From: Paralichthys olivaceus | Taxonomy: Eukaryota > Chordata > Actinopteri > Pleuronectiformes > Paralichthyidae | Direction of reading: 5' to 3' | DNA: 64,000 nt | NCBI RefSeq assembly: GCF_024713975.1 | Contig: NC_091107.1 | Location: 13,071,501 to 13,135,500, forward strand | Shown here: positions 1 through 11,620 of the stretch, in pieces | Layout of the letters: each line of letters starts with the position of its first letter | Numbering within the stretch: the stretch's first letter is position 1 | The notes under the pieces: generated by a model | Databases searched by the model: none | Told to the model about the DNA's origin: nothing | What the model saw: the letters and a program-made list of their open reading frames with translations, nothing else | Program-made: the position numbers and the translations under genes

Positions 1-321
1 ATTGCATGTTGCAGCTGAACACCCCTTGTCTCACCCTCCCCTTCCAAACAAGAAGAAGAAGTGGTAGCCTTCAATTGTCATAACAACTCAAAAGTTTTTA
101 GTTTGTCCAGTTTGGACGACAGTAAAAAACATGGCCGCCTCCACAGAGAGGACCCCCCTCCATGTAAATAGAAAGTATTTAAATATAAAGGACCTTTTCT
201 GGGGTAAAGAAAACTACAATTCATACAGTTTAGATGAAACAAACTAGTGAAAATATCATTAGAGTTATACATTAAATTCTGCTAATAGTTCCCTTACACC
301 GAAATCTTACACACTGGACCT
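1..321. mobile_element. MITE copy 1 (TTAA-type, piggyBac-like), cut by window edge
   Basis: This is the right-hand part of a short non-coding element whose complete copy lies at 48726-49087. The two are nearly collinear over about 320 bases. It ends in ACACTGGACCT followed by TTAA (322-325), which matches the inverted terminus AGGTTCAGTGTGT of the full copy with one mismatch. The first ~40 bases lie outside the window. It sits in the last intron of b4galt4. TTAA target duplications are typical of piggyBac-type elements; the family assignment is inference. Confidence 0.7.
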
Positions 322-545
322 TTAACAAGATGATCCACATTTTAATTTAACCCCCCTTTAAGGAGAGACCTTTGTAACTCCATCATAATATACACTTTTT
401 CTTTTAAATTCGTGAAAACAAGAGAAAAAGAAATAATTAAAAAAACAGATTAAAAGAAAAAAATATAAAAAATGATCCTGCCAAGGCTCATATTTTACCC
501 TATACTATGCTGAAACGAGCAGAAAACATTATCCAAATTACTGAC

Positions 546-2926
546 CTGTCCTTGTTTATTTCATTGCCACTGTCCCGTTTGTGGAACACCATGGTATAGC
601 GAGCTACATCAGTGGGCGGCCTCACTATCGTCATTTTCTGCAGCTCCACCCTACGTGAGACAGCAGATACATCCATCAGCGAGTGAATGAAGGAATATGC
701 ACCTTCATCAATCTGCTGCACACTGACACAAACAAACCCAAATGATTTCAAATTATTTCCACTTCTGTCTTACCTGATGCGAAGATCATCATCCTCTCCC
801 CCCCAACCCCAGTAAGTGTTTGAGAATCCATTCACTTGCAGAAACTGTTCTTTGGTCATGGCTGTGACTCCTCCAAAATAGCCTTTGTAACGTAACCTGA
901 GAGTTAAAGATTATGAAGAAGAATTACAGGTGGTCAATGTTTAGGCCTTTCAAGGTAATATCATCCCAGAGGAGACTGTCATCCGTTAATGCTCTGTTGT
1001 TTATTCACAAAGATAACATAAGGTTTAACTACTGACTCATAGCTTTACAGGAATTAACCCAAAGTCATATACTCACTTATATCCTGTGGCATTCCGACCA
1101 ACCACCAAGTGTTTGGGCTGCTTGTCACAGACGTATAAATTGTGATCATTTTCAGGAACCAGGTCCACATCATGGAAGATAAAACAATCCCAGTTGTAGT
1201 CCTTCAGTGCCTCCAAATACCCAACATTTAATAACTTGGCACGGTTAAAGGTTTTAACGCCAGCCTTAAAAAAAAGGAAACAATAACATTATGGTCCGAT
1301 ATGAAACTGTGCAGTAAACTTCATAGTTGGTGTGTAAATGTTGAATCTTTTTTAATGCTGCAGCTGTTGTGTGCTCTGAACCTGCTACCTAAGCATACAT
1401 GCATACTGCACCTGTTCTGTGGTTGCCTTCTGTTTACTTATAATAATCCCTTTATCTCCAGCACTGAGAACATGACTATTTGCTTTTGGAGTGTGAACAT
1501 GTTTGCCTTCATTAGATTTTTTTAGATGTCTTGTTTTTTATGTCTTGTTCCAAGTTTGTAACTTTGTTTAGATAAATGCTATACAAATGCAGTTATTATT
1601 ACTATTATGTCTCCACTAAAAAACACAGATATGAAAAATGGTGCCCGACAGATTTTTAATGAAGAGTAACAAAAGGTCTAATCAATGTCTGTTTTTACTT
1701 GCAGGTTTAATGTTTTATTTGCTTGATATTTTGTTATCTGAAACAAATAATTGATCATTTTAACTTAAACTTTAGATAAACTTTAGCAAATAAATTGGTA
1801 GGAAAAAACAAAGAAAAGCAATTACAAGCAGGAGCTTTAACTACGCCTAATCTAATTTAAACAATACCTAATAGTAAAAGTGTAATTATTAATGCATATG
1901 AAATTGTGGTAGAATACCTGCTGGATTATATAAATGGCGTAATGTAGTTGCTGCCTCTGCAGGAAGGGATGCAGGTGGTGCAAGAGGTAGAGGAGGTGTC
2001 TCTCTCGGTTGCGATGAGGGATGAGGATCGCTACGCTCTGCCTCGCCGTGCAACCCGGAGGCTCATACTGTCCCTCAGTCACTGCTTCATTCTCACTCTC
2101 CACGTCCTTCAGTTTGAGAGAGGATTCAAATGACAGCTTCACAGCTCCCTCTGCAGAAACAAGGTCATCCCATTTAAGCAGAAATATGAGACACAGGGGT
2201 GTGATCATCCTCTTTTAACACAGTGAGCAGATTAATTCACATTTGAATGATTATGTGCTGAATAGAGTAAAACATTTTCCACCTTTGTCATTTCAAGCTA
2301 TTTCTTCTATTTCTTTTTTCTATGCAGAAAATATTGAAGTCAGACATGAAACACCCACAATTTTGCCTTTAAAATGTTGTCTGCCAACTTTTATACAATC
2401 TACCAGAACTAGCTATGAGAAACTAACCTCTGCTGTCGTCACCAAAGTTCAAGGGAATTTCACAGATTAATAATTCACCTAAACCTTTATCTGGTTAATT
2501 ACACAACAGCTAACTTATCTACTTTACCAAGGGGAGAACTTAGAAAAAGAGAACATGGGCATCATAAACAAACAGATTTCATTGACTTCTCCTTTAACTA
2601 ACAGAAACAAATCAAATTAACACACATGCACAATGATTTTGCCACCTCTTACTTCTATACTTACGTAGCAAAGGTGACTCCTGAGGGCATTCGCCTTTTG
2701 GTGTTGGAGTATTTGCGTGATCAGGTGTTGCTGTCCAAGAGCTGAGTTTATTCCTCAGAGTGTCTCCTTTGCCAAGAGTTTCTGTTGTGGCGGAGATCTC
2801 CTGAGTGGATTTCACAGTTTCGCCAGAAAAGGTGGCAATCCATGCCAGCACTGAAAGCGAGAGAAAGAGCAACAAAAAATACTTTGTCCTGCGCAAAATC
2901 CTGCACACAGGCGAACAGCAGCCCAT
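546..2926 (-). CDS. b4galt4: beta-1,4-galactosyltransferase 4 (partial, last exon missing)
   Basis: Type II Golgi membrane enzyme that transfers galactose from UDP-galactose to terminal GlcNAc on glycans. Coding exons, minus strand: 2665-2926 (ATG at 2926), 1918-2150, 1077-1264, 774-896 and 546-650. All junctions are GT-AG and the phases agree, giving about 303 residues. Visible: a short basic cytosolic N-terminus, one membrane anchor (about residues 14-36), PHRNRERHL and HPFLQRQQL, FNRAKLLNVG, the metal-binding DVD (197-199), GYFGGVTA, and the acceptor/catalytic WGWGGEDDD (257-265). VVGRNATGYKLRY and RRVELQKM fit B4GALT4 better than B4GALT3. The family is about 344 aa, so roughly 45 residues are missing. 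No last exon is visible at 1-545, so it probably lies left of the window. The start is the only ATG that gives an N-terminal anchor. Confidence 0.9.
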
Positions 2927-2954
2927 AGCTGTTTGACTTTGCCAATGTGAGACA
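2927..2954 (-). other. b4galt4: b4galt4 5' UTR part of the first coding exon
   Basis: A good acceptor (CCCTTTCAG on the minus strand) ends at 2955, so the ATG-bearing exon probably begins at 2954 with 28 nt of leader. It would join a non-coding first exon near 4.1 kb. Inferred from splice consensus only. Confidence 0.5.
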
Positions 2955-4093
2955 CTGAAAGGGACAACAGTAGAGACTGTTCACTGGAGTTTAGGATATT
3001 TGATCCTTGTAGGACATTTCAGCAAAAATACTGACAGCCTCAGACTCCATGACCAGTCATCCCATGGCGATGGAACATGCTGCCGGTATGGACAGTCAAT
3101 CGCTGAAATGATCACGGTGAAGAAAGCCAAACTTATCAAAGAAAAACCATTGTTGGCCCCTTGAAATCCACTTTGAGACGATAAGCCCAAAAATGTAGTT
3201 CTCCGAGATCTGTAAATTGATTGAGAGAGAAAACAAATGAGAATTTATGTTTTTACAGCATGATCTGATACTGCCACGTCTTCCTGTGCAACACAACACC
3301 ATTACGTGACACGTTACTGTTTTAAAAAGAGACATTTACTTTTCATACAATAACAAAACACCAGATAAGATTTCTAATTCTCATAACAGCTACTGAAAAG
3401 GCTTCCTGAAAGGTAATGATATAGTCAGTAACTGTATATGTTATTATCCCATTGTCCACAGTGTAACTGAAACCTGAGCTGTGACAGCTGTTACCTCACA
3501 GGGAAGAGTTCAGCTGATTAAACAGGGAGGAAATGATCATTTAACTACACATCAATTCTTCTGATCTATCATCATCCCTGTAAAGCACCTGAGAACAGTG
3601 GCATCAGAAAACAAAGAGTCTGTAATTATCTGCGATAGGAAACACTGATCATGATCGCTGTTGGCTGGTTACCTGCGTGTCGATTAGTTACTCAGATGTA
3701 TGATTGATCAGGATGAAGCCAAACTCAGCTGTGACCAAAACTACATTAAAACGCATGTTAGCGCTTTTTAACCCAACAAAACCCGTTAGCATAATAACAT
3801 CAGCTCAACTGACCTGAGTAACCAACAGCAAACAAATAGAACGATTAAACACTGATCCTGTGATGTTCACTGCCATGTGTCGGCTGCCACATTAAGCAGG
3901 AAACCCACTGATCGTAACACCAAAGCTGTGACGTGTTTAAAGCTTTTCCCCCTCACACCAGGTCTCCATCACCCTGAAGCGTGGATGTTGTTTGGGGGAC
4001 AGTTACATGCTAACGCTGGCTAGCTCTGGCTGGCTAGCCTCGCCGTGTTTTTTTAAAAGCAATTTATCAAAAACACTTCATCCGTGACATTAC

Positions 4094-4180
4094 CTTCTTA
4101 CATCGCTGTCAGCTCCTTCTCCTCCTTCTTCACCGTCCAACACGTCCAAGCTAGCTGCTCGCTAGCTGACGAGTGCGGAT
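4094..4180 (-). other. b4galt4: probable b4galt4 non-coding first exon and promoter area
   Basis: On the minus strand a strong donor (AGAAG|GTAATG) sits at 4094|4093, at the edge of a pyrimidine/GC-rich stretch that contrasts with the AT-rich DNA around it. It is the best candidate for the first exon of b4galt4, spliced to the acceptor at 2955. The 5' limit is a guess. I see no clear TATA box; CpGs are locally enriched at 4000-4330. Confidence 0.4.
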
Positions 4181-4439
4181 GTCGTTAAAGTTAAACTGTG
4201 AAATGCTGCACAAGTTAAACATTAGCTTTAGCCTGTAGCACAATGTGAGGGTGAACAGTTAACACAGCGGGACTTTATTTCAGTGAGACGCAGGAGCGAT
4301 CGGTTCCTCCCTGACACGAGGCGTGGCTCGCTAACCTTATTTTGAACTAACGTTATCATCATCACAGGTTATCATAAGGCACAACACACCGTCAAGCCAC
4401 ATACACACACTCCTGCTCCAGCTTTTCAAAGTTAAAGCT

Positions 4440-6369
4440 TCCTAACTGGACACTGGCAATAAAGCGGAAACAGTTAATTCCTATCAACCAATAAGATCCT
4501 GTTTCTAAAACACCCAGTGCCATATAAAGTCGATCAATCATTCAAACTTTATTCATGCATCATGCATTTATCTATGCTAAAAATTCTAATGTAATTTCTG
4601 GACATGTTTTAATCAGCATGATATCCTGATATTGATTTAAAATGGTCCCTTTTATATCCTTAATTATTATAATATGTTGCTATCCTAGTGGACAGTGGGG
4701 TTAAAGAGAAAAACAGTGTTCATTCCTATCAACCGATGAAGTTGTAAATGAATTACAAAATATTATAAAACAGCCATATAAAGTAAATCAATCATTCAAA
4801 CTTTATTTATATAGCACCTGACTGGCAAAATGTAGGATGAATGAAATTTGAATTAGAAATTAGCTCGATTTTGGAGACCAAATCATACCTATGCAATCAA
4901 TAATAGAAAATACTACAGTTAAAGAAAGTTAAGATACTAAAAATATACATAGTAGTGAATAAAATAAGTCAAATTAAAATAATAAAAGGTCAGTAAAAAA
5001 AAACTCAATTAAAGAAAATGAATGATGATAGATTTATGTAACAGCGAGGATTATATATATATACAACGATGGGCATGAGGGATTTATCGGCTACGATATG
5101 TTTAAACCAAGGAACTGTGACAAAGATTCCCATCATGCAATGCTTTCTGATCATGTGGTCCTAACTTGTCTCACTGCTCCTCCAGATGAGACAGACATCA
5201 TGCTGGTCGCCCTGCAGGGGGCCACTGACTCTGAGGGTAAAGGTCTTCCTCCTGCTAACAGAGGAGATGGTTGTCCAGCTGCTTCAGGTCAGCCACGATA
5301 CTGAACTTCTCAGCGTGTGATTGTCTTTTTATACAAACTGGTGGTGCTGCAGTCCTCAAATGCCTTTTTACCTACTTTTTTATAATTTCATTTAACATCC
5401 ACTGAGATTATAGATTTTGAAGAAGATCTGTGTGATGGACAGAGGTTTGCTGAGTAATACTTATAGTACTACTACTTATTTTTAAACTAATAATCTTTAG
5501 TGCAAAAAGGATGGTATTGCAGAGCTATAAGCGTCCAAGCATTGACGAGATTAAAATGTAACTGTCTTTTCATCCATCAGTAAGGAAGGAATAAAAATTA
5601 AAATATACTAATACTGATTTAAAATGTTCCCTTTCATAATAATATTTTGTTATTACTTCATAAAATGTCTCTTTTTTGGGAAATAGTCACAGCTTCACAG
5701 TTGACTATCAGACAGAGTGGTGTCAGTACAGTACCTTTGCCAGCTCCTCTGCCCCTCTATAGCTCCTCTATAATGTGAGGACATGATGTTGGTTGTGTAG
5801 GTCTGTAGTGAGAATGACATTAACATGTGAGATAGCACTGCACTATTTGCAGTTGCTGTGGACTTGTGAAAAGCAAGCAGAAATAGTTCAAAAAAACTAA
5901 ATACCACGTAGACCTCCATCAGCGTCATTTTTTCTTTTTCTTTCTTTCACCCAGATCTATATTTTGGGGGTGAATTTTGAATTATTTCTAGTGAGTGCAA
6001 GCTCCACAGTTGAGCATTTTATAATAATGCAGGCAGTCCCTTGTGTTGTAGAGAAAAATATAGACTATCCAAACAAAAAATGTATTACTTTGCATTGTTT
6101 GCATTTCTCCAGGTGGAGTTCATTGAAAACAAATGAAGATCTTATAAAGTTCTGAATTGTACAAAATGTTTTATGATTATTATTAGCAGGTTTTAGTACA
6201 CATTAACAAGACACAGGATTCAGGTACAGTATATTAGTTGGAGGGATTTTGAAACATCATATTTCCGACAAAATGTGAGGAAAAAGGAAAGATGTAAAGT
6301 TTTACATGTAAAAAAACTCAATTAATGGAACAGATGAAGCTGAAACTTGACAGATCCACACGTATTCTA
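4440..6369. other. intergenic spacer between b4galt4 and casr
   Basis: No gene-like exon seen. The left part carries a locally duplicated segment (4455-4560 and 4695-4810, described separately). The rest is AT-rich. A 68-codon frame at 5098-5304 has no recognisable protein features or splice context. The casr 3' UTR must occupy the right end, but I could not fix a polyadenylation site. Confidence 0.5.
4455..4810. repeat. local direct duplication, two arms about 250 bp apart
   Basis: Two stretches share the same ordered blocks. 'aaacagttaattcctatcaa' near 4468 recurs as 'aacagtgttcattcctatca' near 4710, and 'caatcattcaaactttatt' near 4533 recurs near 4787. The order and spacing within each arm are similar, so this is a diverged tandem duplication. 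The shared end resembles tails of common fish retroelements. Confidence 0.55.
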
Positions 6370-9300
6370 TCACATAAGAGAACTCCTCCTCGACTCCTCG
6401 AAGCTCAAGGACAAAGTAACTGTTCCACTGCCAAAGCTTACCCTCGGCTTTGCTGAAGTCGGGTCATTGCCATTGGTCTTCAGGCTGATGGATGAAGATG
6501 GAGTGGAGGCAGAAGATCCACCAGTGCTGCTTGACTTTTTTCGTGAAGCCGTGCTATGCTTCAAAGTAGCTTTTGCCGCCACTTTGAAAGCGTGGGCTGC
6601 AGTGCTGCACCTGACCTCCTCGATGGTGTTCCGGGACGGTTTGAAAAGGATGATGTAGACCTTGTTGAAGAAGATGCAGGCCAGCATCCCAAAGCTGGAT
6701 GCCAGTATGGCAATGACCTCCACTGCTGAAACAAACTTGCCGTAAGTACTAAAGTAGGCAGGGATGAAAGAGATCCAAACGATAAAGAATATGAGCATAC
6801 TAAAAGTGATGAACTTAGCCTCGGTGAAATTTTCTGGAAGTTTGCGGGATTTAAATGCAAAGAAGAAACATATAGCGGCCAGCAGGCATGTATAGCCAAT
6901 AAGAAACCCAAGAGCCATTACAGAGCCCTCGTTGCATGTGATAAAAATCATCTCATCTATGTCATAATTCCTGTAACTGGAAGGGGGGGCGTTGTACAGC
7001 CAGACAACACAGATCATGACTTGGACAAATGTGCACAGAAACACCAGCAAAAACTGAAGGTTTAACCCCCACCATTTACGATGGAGACTTGTGGGGATCT
7101 TGGCTTCAAATACCAAGAGTACTCTGTTAGTTTTCACAAGGATGCAGGAGATACAGAGAACAAAACTGATCCCAAAGGCAGGTTGGCGTAAACGACACAT
7201 CCAATCCTGCGGCTCTCCAATGAAGATGAGGGAACTGGAGAAGCAACAGATGAGAGAGAACAGGAGGACGTAGGACAGTTCTCGGTTCGTGGCCTTCACT
7301 ATTGGGGTGTTGCGGAATCTGACAAAGACAGCCATCACGAAGCCCGTCAAGGCAACACCCAGCGCTGCACATATGGCCAACGCTATCCCGAAAGGTTCCG
7401 TCCAGGAGAGAAACTCAATTTCCTTCAGGAAGCAGAACGTGTGGTTCCCATTGGACCAGGAGTTATTTGGACACTTGGTGCAAACACTGGCATCTGTATA
7501 AATAAAAAAAATGTTGTGCGTGCATCTTAAAAATTACAACAGAAGCTATAAGGTATACATTTTGTAAAATGAGTATATGAAAGTTTGAACTCTTTATACC
7601 TCTATGAATACTGTACTCTCCATCTGAGCACTCCGTGCATTCAAAGCAGCATGTGGGCATACTATCTATGATCCCCTTTCTTGTGCCAGGATCACAGTCC
7701 TCACTGCAGTTCGAGAATGGCACCTAGAGGATGTTCAATGGACAGAAAGGTTGCATGAGAGTAGTACTAGGTAGTTTTCTCCTCCTCACCTTGAGGATTG
7801 GGGACAGAGTATATCACAAAGATTGTTGAGGAAAATGGGATTTGTGAATATGGGCTACACAAAATAAAAAAAGTGATTGATTGATTAATTGAGAGAAAGA
7901 CGATTATGTTAACTTCATTATTACTGCTCTTATTGATCCATAAGTACAGCTCTGATTAAACAGCTACCCCACACCCATTTACCATACTGAGCAGCTAATA
8001 TTTGTATTGAGATAATTTAAGTGTAAGTTGCTTTCCAGAGAACATGGAGTCTTAAAAAGTTGTTATTATATATGTTTGTAAAAATCTTCTGCTTTATCTG
8101 CAGGTTACAAAGTTAATTGAATTACAGACAGTTTTAAGGATATTGTGCAAGGTGAATAAACACAGGGAAAAACCGGGAATGACAGGAAACACAGGAAGGC
8201 ACTGATGAGAATGTGGACAACAAAATAGTTTGACTGACCTCTGAACTGTATCCATTCCACAGAATTTTTGTCCTGTCAATGAGCAGTTTGGCCCCTCTCT
8301 TTGCGTGCATGTTGTAATATCCAACCTCCTCAAACACCACAGAGCCGTCTTCATTAGACCTGTGCCAGTTTATAATCATGTAGTTTGCTGCCGGGTCATC
8401 ATTCTCATCAAAGTGGATCTTTTCCCCCATACTGTTGGTGTAGTTTAAATGTCTCAGCTGCTTCAGGACCTGAGGGACAGAAACACACTTTTTGATGATT
8501 CACATATAAAAAGAAATTAGATATTTAACAGCTGTGGTTGAGGAGATGTGCATTATTTTACCTGCCATGCTTCCATTTTCTTTATATCTGCACAGGAATT
8601 GTTGGCAAAAAGTCCATGTCCGGGTGTGCAGGTAAGAATGTCCTGCAGGGCCTGTGCAATGGAATACACTGCAACATATACATTATAGGAGATTCGAAGG
8701 TGTGTGTTGTCCAGGTATGGGGTCTCAACGCTTGTGATGTCTTCCTCACCTGTACACAAAGGCCTGAAACTAGTGCTGCCACTTTCTTGCAGTCTTGGGC
8801 TGTCCTCCAGATAACAGTTGAAGGTTTCTTCCCAAAACTCCCTAACAAATTCATTATGACTGTCTTTCTTTGGTTGGACATGTTGTAAGAACTCCCTAAA
8901 ACCTGGTATACGCCCCGCCTTTAGAGCAAAGCCAATAGTTCCTGCCACAACATCAAGATACTCTGGTTTGGCAATAAGGGAAGAGCTGGCCCACGCTTCG
9001 CTGGCTAACCAAATGCGATCTGTGATGTTTCTCCTGACCATCTCCTTGATTAGAGGCTCAATATCCGGACCACTGGCAAACACTACAATGACTTTAGCTG
9101 TGGAGTTCTCTATCCTGTCAGCCAGAGCTTGGATTTCATGATCCTCAAAGTATTGAGAAATAAGTTCATTCAGGTGAATGCAGATGTCTCGCTCTTCCAT
9201 TTCCTTCTCGAACTTTTCGATTCCTGGGCGTCCATAGTCGTCATCGGAGGCCACAGCAATGACCCAGTTCCACTCGAAGTACTCAATGATGTCTGCCATG

Positions 9301-10356
9301 GCTGTGGCCTGGTACTCGTCTGTGGGAATGGTCCTCATGAAGGACTTGTACTGATTCTTGTTGCTCAGTAAACGACTTGATGAGGCGTAGCTGATCTGAG
9401 AGGAGAGATTTCAGTTAATCAACCAGGTTTTTGTTGTTTCATGCTCATTACTGTTCTTTGATCAACATGAAGGTTTTGTCATTATGTTGATAAAACACCT
9501 GGTCGAGAACACACACACACACACACACGCAATGAATGGAATACGTGAATGCAAGATCCACACCACAACTGCAAAAGCCAAAAAAGTGAGCAACACTGGA
9601 TCTTAAGTATAAAATGAGCAAGTTACTGCTTCCGTCATTTTTGAAAATCAGGCCAAACTAGCCTTGGCATTTGTGTTATCCTTTAGTGTACGTGTATGAG
9701 ACGTCTCGGCCCCCTCGTATATTTGCTTCTACTTAAATTCATGACTCAGCCAGAGTATTAATGGTCTGTGACTCACCTGAGGAATATAGAATAGGCCAAG
9801 TAAGTTTGCAACTGCTGTGGAAACTGCAGATCCAGCTCCTCCAACCACTGCAATGGTTGATGGGATGTGATCAGTGCAGTTACAGAATTCATCTAAATTC
9901 AGTGAGTCAATCTTATTTTGGGCCACAAAACTTAGGGTAGCTTCCAAAGCTTTTGACACCGTGTTGCATGTGTCAAATATCCTGTAGCCCAGACTGATGT
10001 TGGGCAGGAGAGTGCTGCTGTTGTTAATCTCATCAATTGCAAAAATCATGGCCTGGAGCCAACGGAAACCACGGAAGTTGAACCTGTAAAAAACAACACA
10101 GCATGGATTCAGAAGAGTTGAAAAGAGTCCGTTTAAAAAAAACACACTATGTCAACAGTCTCATGTTTTACCTGACACACTGTGTGGATTCTGGCCGTGC
10201 TGCGAGGTCTTGGTCTTTGGATGAAACACCAAAGTGTATCGGAAAAAGACCTCCGAGTAAAATATCACCGGTCATCTGTGCTCTTTGATGGGGCCCATAA
10301 GTGGAAATGACATAACTGGACCCCAAGAGTATCAGATAATGCAGAAAAAGTCTCAT
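6370..10356 (-). CDS. casr: extracellular calcium-sensing receptor (class C GPCR)
   Basis: Plasma-membrane receptor that senses extracellular Ca2+ and signals through Gq/Gi. Exons, minus strand: 10172-10356, 9777-10083, 8562-9395, 8239-8469, 7600-7723 and 6370-7493; stop at 6370-6372. Total 2805 nt, 934 aa. A signal peptide (~1-19) is followed by YGPHQRAQ and the Venus-flytrap domain (exons 1-4). This keeps the dimer cysteines in EFCNC, the ligand-site serines in [19 protein letters not shown] and the hinge glutamate in [10 protein letters not shown]. Exon 5 and the start of exon 6 encode the cysteine-rich linker. Seven membrane helices follow from ~597 to ~848, with the [16 protein letters not shown] and [11 protein letters not shown] loops. 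The tail is ~86 residues and ends soon after [12 protein letters not shown]. Human CASR has a tail of more than 200 residues; as I recall, teleost receptors are near 940 aa, so this is probably full length. Near-identity in the helices argues against the CaSR-like olfactory receptors. Confidence 0.95.
9510..9528. repeat. short CA microsatellite in casr intron
   Basis: About nine uninterrupted AC units in the intron between casr coding exons 2 and 3. Confidence 0.8.
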
Positions 10357-10485
10357 CTTTACTTTTTCCTCTAATGGATAATGGATTGGTGTCCAAAACG
10401 TAGAGTGAAGATCAGTATAATCTTCTCCTGAAAATCTGCCTGCTGCGCTGTTTAGTGTTATTCATGATTGCACTGAAGAAAATGT
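10357..10485 (-). other. casr: casr 5' UTR part of the first coding exon
   Basis: Minus-strand acceptor CCCCCTGGCAG ends at 10486, so the ATG exon probably starts at 10485 with 129 nt of leader before the ATG at 10356. It pairs with the donor at 11530. Confidence 0.5.
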
Positions 10486-11530
10486 CTGCCAGGGGGAAAA
10501 GGGGACATAAACATTAATGCTTTTGTTAAAGCATAATCAGAAAGGCTACTATTACATCAGATATCCCAAATTTCCTGATAACACAAATGTGCAAAATAAT
10601 ATATATTTTTTTCTTAATAATTCACAGAGAAATAAACATAATTCTTATTCAATAGCATCTAAGACTCTACTTCAATACTTTCCCAAATCACACAATGGTG
10701 AGAAAAATGGTCTTAGAAGCCAACACAACACAAAGGTTGTAACTGTACTAAATTACTGTATATAAGTCTGTTGAGAGTTGACTTCTCTCGTAATGTTCCT
10801 AAAAAAGAGATGAATTTGAATGTTTAACACCCCAGCAACAGCGTGGTAGTGTTGCTTGAAATATCCACCTGAAACCAAAATAGATGCAGGATTTACATCA
10901 GCCGAGAATGAAGTCACACACTAATGATTCTCCTTCCTGCAAATGCTCGGTCTCACGCTGTGGCCAGTGAACCCAGTCACCATGGAGAAGAGCCATAGCA
11001 GCCTCACTGCATCTGGCTAATACTGCTGGAAAAATGCTGGGGCAGAGCTGCGATAATGAAGTAACTGCCTGCCTTTAAGAGCCACTGTTGGCCCACATTA
11101 ACCATTATTAAGTGAATGTTCTATGTACAGTCATATAAAATCTATTTTAATTTATAATGGCCATTATTTTTAGACAGAAAGAAAATGTTGCTTTAAAATA
11201 AACACCCTAATGTCCAACAAAAGTAAAGTAGAATGTTATTATATATTCATTGTTTTATAGAAACCAATGTCCCCTGTCTTTTTTTCTAAATAACATAAAA
11301 ACTAAAAATACAAATCACATCACCTCCACTTGTTCAAAATGGAGAGAATAGAAAAAAAATGATTTCTAGCAAAGTACAATCAGCAAAGAAATTGGCTGTA
11401 ATATCATAATATATAAGTTAGCTAAATATAACATGATTTTTTGAATTCTCTAATTCTTCAATGTTTTTAACTTACAAAGTAAAACTTTTAAGACAAGAAA
11501 ACCTGTACAATAACACAGGATCAAACTTAC

Positions 11531-11620
11531 CTGGTACCTGGCTGTGTATTAACAAATATGACGCACTCAAAGAAATCAATCTGCAGCTTTACCCTGATTT
11601 TAAAGCCTTTCCCCAAAATA
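11531..11620 (-). other. casr: probable casr non-coding first exon
   Basis: A consensus donor (CCAG|GTAAGT on the minus strand) lies at 11531|11530, about 1 kb upstream of the acceptor at 10486. A non-coding first exon ending here is the natural explanation. Its 5' end is uncertain, and the end given is only a placeholder. Confidence 0.4.

Noticed and set aside
1..545. Terminal exon of b4galt4
   Set aside because: No acceptor followed by the expected HQVSRVWRTDG-type sequence is visible; most of the stretch is a MITE. The exon is assumed to lie outside the window.
6347..6658. Plus-strand open frame opposite the casr tail
   Set aside because: Antisense shadow of the conserved CaSR last exon.
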